DNA of 64,000 bases from Selenomonas sp. oral taxon 920 (GTDB lineage Bacteria > Bacillota > Negativicutes > Selenomonadales > Selenomonadaceae), in assembly GCF_001717585.1 (NCBI RefSeq), contig NZ_CP017042.1:409501-473500 (forward strand). Reading direction: 5' to 3'. Every line of letters starts with the position of its first letter. The stretch's first letter is position 1. The notes under the pieces are model-generated. The model made no database searches and had not been told where the DNA came from. It saw nothing but the letters and a program-made list of their open reading frames with translations. Both the position numbers and the translations under genes were made by a program. This document shows, in pieces, positions 61,564 to 64,000 of this stretch.

Positions 61564-62343
61564 ATGTTTTTCGACAGCCATATACATACGGAGTTCTCTG
61601 CTGATTCGGAGATGAAGGCGCAGGATGCGCTGCGTGAGGCGGAGCGGCAGGGACTCGGACTGGTCTTTACCGAGCATCTCGACTACGACTATCCGGCGGC
61701 GGGCAGGGAGGAGTTCATCTTCGATCCTGCGGCGTATTGGGCGGCGTATGAGCCGCTGCGCGCGGGCGGGAAGCTCTCACTCGGTGTTGAGATGGGCATG
61801 ATGGCAAGTGCACGCGAAAAAAATGCCGCATTCCTGCAGCGTGTTCCGTTTGATTTTGTGCTTGCGTCGATTCACTTTCTGGACGTGAAGGATCTCTACT
61901 ATCCGGAGACGTTCGAGGGCCGCGAGAAGGCGGAAATGTATCACGAATACTTCACCGTCATGCGTGATGAAATCTACGCGCATCCGTTTATCAACACGCT
62001 CGCGCATATTGATTACATCGCGCGCAATTCCACGTTTGACAATCCAGAGATCTCCTATGGTGAATTTTCGGACGAGATCGATGCCGTTCTGCGCGCTCTC
62101 ATTGAGACAGATACAGCCATCGAGATCAATACGCGCCGTCTCGGCACGCCGCGCGGCATTAAGGAGCTTGCGCCCATCTACCGCCGCTACCGTGAACTCG
62201 GCGGACGCTATGTCACCATCGGCTCGGATGCCCATGTCCCCGATGGGGTCGGCCGAAACTATCACCGGGCACGTGAGCTTGCCTGCGCTTTTGATCTACA
62301 GATTGTTGCGTTCCGTGAGCGGAAGATGCAGACTTGTGAGTAA
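61564..62343 (+). CDS. PHP-domain histidinol-phosphatase family protein (HisJ-like)
   Basis: 259 residues. The PHP motifs are 'DSHIHTEFSADSEM', 'LVFTEHLDYDYP', 'FVLASIHFLDV', 'HIDYIAR' and 'VTIGSDAHVP', the His/Asp/Glu cluster that binds metals. HisJ removes phosphate from histidinol phosphate; related enzymes act elsewhere. Start at ATG 61564 after gggaggg; ATG 61558, overlapping rsmA, is an alternative. Confidence 0.87.
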   Translation: MFFDSHIHTEFSADSEMKAQDALREAERQGLGLVFTEHLDYDYPAAGREEFIFDPAAYWAAYEPLRAGGKLSLGVEMGMMASAREKNAAFLQRVPFDFVLASIHFLDVKDLYYPETFEGREKAEMYHEYFTVMRDEIYAHPFINTLAHIDYIARNSTFDNPEISYGEFSDEIDAVLRALIETDTAIEINTRRLGTPRGIKELAPIYRRYRELGGRYVTIGSDAHVPDGVGRNYHRARELACAFDLQIVAFRERKMQTCE

Positions 62344-62385
62344 AATACAGCGAATTTATCGACCTTGTATGCACGTTTTTATGCG

Positions 62386-62414
62386 TTGCCTCTCCTCTCG
62401 TTTCCTGCTATAAT
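62386..62414 (+). promoter_or_regulatory. Promoter of the AEC transporter gene
   Basis: TTGCCT and TATAAT, 17 bp apart, about 30 bp before the ATG. Confidence 0.65.
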
Positions 62415-62443
62415 GCAGGGGATGGATGGGGAGGCGCTTTTAT

Positions 62444-63385
62444 ATGCTTAGCAATTTTTTCGTTGCGCTCGGTGGTGTTGTTCCCCTTTTCTGTCTCATG
62501 GCGGTCGGCGTATTTGTGAAGCGCTCGCGCCTTCTCAGTGAGGAAGAACTCCTGCATATGAACCGTATGGTCTTCCGCGTGTTCTTCTTTTTCATGATGT
62601 TCTACAACATCTACATCTCCGATCCGGGGACGGCATTTCAGCCGCTGCTCATGCTCTTCGGTGCGGGCGGCGTGCTGCTCACAGCACTCGTCTTTACGGG
62701 CGTTGTCTGCCGCATTGAGCCGGACAATGCGCGGCGCGGTCCGATGATCCAGGCGGTCTTTCGCGGCAATTATGTCCTCATGGGCATCCCGCTCGTCAGC
62801 AACATCTTCGGCGATGCGGCGATTGCGGTTCCAACCATGATGATTGCGGTCATCGTTCCGCTCTACAATGTACTCGGCGTGCTCGTGCTCGAGACCTTTC
62901 GCGGCGGACGGTTCGACCTCCTGCCGATCCTGCGCAGCGTACTTATGAACCCCATGATCCTGGGAGCGATTGCGGGTGCGCTGTGCCGCCTTGTGCAGCT
63001 GCCGATTCCTGCGCCCGTGCTGAAGCCAGTTGCGCAGATTGCGGCGGCGACCACGCCCGTCGCACTTATCATCCTCGGTGCATCCTTTCACGGTGGGAGC
63101 TATCAGGCGCATTTGCGCCAACTCGTCTTTTCGGTTGCCTCACGTCTCGTCATTGTACCCGCCATCGTGCTTCCACTTGCGATCGCCCTTGGCTTTCGTA
63201 ATGTCGAGCTTGTGACGCTCATTGCCGTGTTTGCCACACCCTGCGCCGTTGCCGGCTTCGCCATGGCGCAGCAGATGCAGGCGGACGCGGAGCTGGCGGG
63301 CAACTGCGTCGTCTACAGCAGCGCCCTCGCCTGTTTTACAATTTTCGGATGGGTGTTTTTGCTCAAGATGTTGGAGTTCTTCTAA
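62444..63385 (+). CDS. Auxin efflux carrier (AEC) family transporter
   Basis: 313 residues, about ten membrane segments. 'VPLFCLMAVGVFVKRSRLLSEEE' at the N-terminus and 'FATPCAVAGFAMAQQM' near the C-terminus are family features, as are the two halves related by inverted symmetry. Substrates of bacterial members include malonate and malate; unknown here. ATG 62444 has ggggagg 12 bases ahead; an ATG at 62426 lies inside that site. Confidence 0.85.
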   Translation: MLSNFFVALGGVVPLFCLMAVGVFVKRSRLLSEEELLHMNRMVFRVFFFFMMFYNIYISDPGTAFQPLLMLFGAGGVLLTALVFTGVVCRIEPDNARRGPMIQAVFRGNYVLMGIPLVSNIFGDAAIAVPTMMIAVIVPLYNVLGVLVLETFRGGRFDLLPILRSVLMNPMILGAIAGALCRLVQLPIPAPVLKPVAQIAAATTPVALIILGASFHGGSYQAHLRQLVFSVASRLVIVPAIVLPLAIALGFRNVELVTLIAVFATPCAVAGFAMAQQMQADAELAGNCVVYSSALACFTIFGWVFLLKMLEFF

Positions 63386-63412
63386 TCAGCTAGTTTATGT
63401 AACATCAGACAT

Positions 63413-63493
63413 AAAAAGGAGGGGAGTGCATCTATGCAAACGAGATCGCAGATGTCGGCTCGCATGCGCAGAGTATGTGCTCCACTCCTTTTT
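63413..63493 (+). promoter_or_regulatory. Hairpin that would hide the ribosome binding site of the sugar transferase gene
   Basis: 63413-63430 (which contains the aaggagggg site) pairs with 63476-63493 inside the coding region: 16 Watson-Crick pairs, one wobble and one mismatch over 18 positions. The loop holds the start codon. The right arm ends in a T-run followed by ATG, so it could also act as a weak terminator. Confidence 0.55.
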
Positions 63494-64000
63494 ATGCTCT
63501 TTGATTATCTTGCCATCCTGTTTGCGGAGAAAATGGCGTTCGAACTGCACGAGATTTACGGGATGCTTGTGGGACGCACCTTCCATGTACCCGTTCCCTA
63601 TCTTGTCTTTTGGATACCGCTCGTATTCATTGCCTTTCTGTGGGGGATGCAGACCTATACGAAGATGCAGCCCATTCTGGAGACCGTGCGCAAGATTTTC
63701 TATGCTGTACTCTATGCGATGATTGCGTGTATTCTGGTGCTTTACTTCATGCAGGCAGGACTTCTCGCATCGCGTCTCTATGTCATCCTTTTCGGCGTTC
63801 TCGTCCTCTTTAGCATCTATGCCGCACGTTACATCCTGCTGAAACTCCTGAAAACAACGCACACCCTGACCAAGCCCGTCATCTTGATCGGCGCGGGCAG
63901 GACTGCGGAACAGGTGCTGGGCTTTTTCGACGGAGATCTCGGTTACCGCTATGAGGTCATCGGCATCCTCGACGACCACCCGATCTCCAAGACCCTGCCG
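63434..64000 (+). CDS. Polyprenyl-phosphate sugar phosphotransferase, N-terminal part (cut by window end)
   Basis: 189 residues are visible and the frame is open to the edge. Five hydrophobic segments (about 15-140) are followed by a Rossmann-like CoA-binding-3 domain ('PVILIGAGRTAEQVLGFFDGD'). That is the N-terminal half of WbaP/CpsE-type initiating sugar transferases, which start capsule or O-antigen units on undecaprenyl phosphate. The catalytic half lies beyond the window. Start at ATG 63434. Confidence 0.8.
   Translation, partial: MQTRSQMSARMRRVCAPLLFMLFDYLAILFAEKMAFELHEIYGMLVGRTFHVPVPYLVFWIPLVFIAFLWGMQTYTKMQPILETVRKIFYAVLYAMIACILVLYFMQAGLLASRLYVILFGVLVLFSIYAARYILLKLLKTTHTLTKPVILIGAGRTAEQVLGFFDGDLGYRYEVIGILDDHPISKTLP

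Overview
The window reads as chromosomal DNA of a diderm Firmicute of the Negativicutes, most like an oral or rumen Selenomonas/Centipeda. Firmicute-type core genes (rapZ-yvcK-whiA, rnmV next to rsmA, a degS-like kinase, yxjG-type methionine synthase) sit beside a full outer-membrane programme (BamA, Skp/OmpH-like chaperones, LpxD, a lipid A acyltransferase, ArnC/ArnT-like glycosyltransferases). The DNA is GC-rich by eye, with two lower-GC patches near 40.4-41.1 kb and 59.5-60.1 kb. Families were recognised by eye from translated sequence and motifs; no database search or computed alignment was possible.

Layout. 0-10.9 kb (+): envelope biogenesis, namely a partial membrane-anchored protein, bamA, an unrecognised outer-membrane protein whose start overlaps bamA, a GT2/GT39 pair, a BamE-like lipoprotein, three Skp-like proteins, lpxD and an lpxL-type acyltransferase. 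10.9-13.8 kb (-): a large FtsA-like ATPase with AT-hook-like repeats and, upstream, a structured RNA that looks like 6S RNA. 13.9-18.0 kb (+): dhaL, gltX, two identical tRNA-Glu(CTC) genes, a TSUP anion exporter and two rhodanese lipoproteins. 18.1-22.1 kb: LysR regulator, DASS anion transporter and ttdAB, a tartrate module. 22.2-25.6 kb (-): a MetE-like methyltransferase and a PTS EIICBA. 25.9-35.0 kb (+): ilvB, then a type IV pilus or pseudopilus assembly cluster (pilin, prepilin peptidase, four prepilin-like proteins, PilM/N- and PilO-like proteins), then aroC-aroK-aroB.

35-40.3 kb (+): a membrane GGDEF protein, rplS, lepB, an exonuclease III and prfC. 40.4-41.1 kb: a low-GC secreted gene between two strong terminators. 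41.1-47.9 kb: an esterase, a secreted protein and an RclA-like flavoprotein (-), a divergent Crp/Fnr regulator (+), then fumC and a NusG_II/Gx-transporter operon (-). 47.9-54.9 kb (+): two HAD phosphatases, rapZ-yvcK-whiA, a polysaccharide deacetylase and a secreted protein. 55-64 kb: a minimal soluble chemoreceptor domain, a YgbA-like protein (-), a DegS-like kinase overlapping a PLP decarboxylase, tmk, a DUF4160/DUF2442 pair, rnmV, rsmA, a PHP phosphatase, an AEC transporter and the start of a polyprenyl-phosphate sugar transferase cut by the window end.

How it fits together: the first 11 kb builds the outer membrane (BamA insertion, Skp-type chaperoning, lipid A acylation and probably lipid-linked sugar transfer). 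The ilvB-aroB stretch places pilus assembly genes beside aroKB, as in proteobacterial pilMNOPQ-aroKB. No IS element, integrase, CRISPR array or rRNA gene was seen. The most novel-looking items are the POTRA/barrel-like partner of BamA, the pilus cluster lacking motor genes and with non-canonical pilins, the AT-hook FtsA-like protein with its neighbouring RNA, and a hairpin that would mask the ribosome binding site of the last gene.
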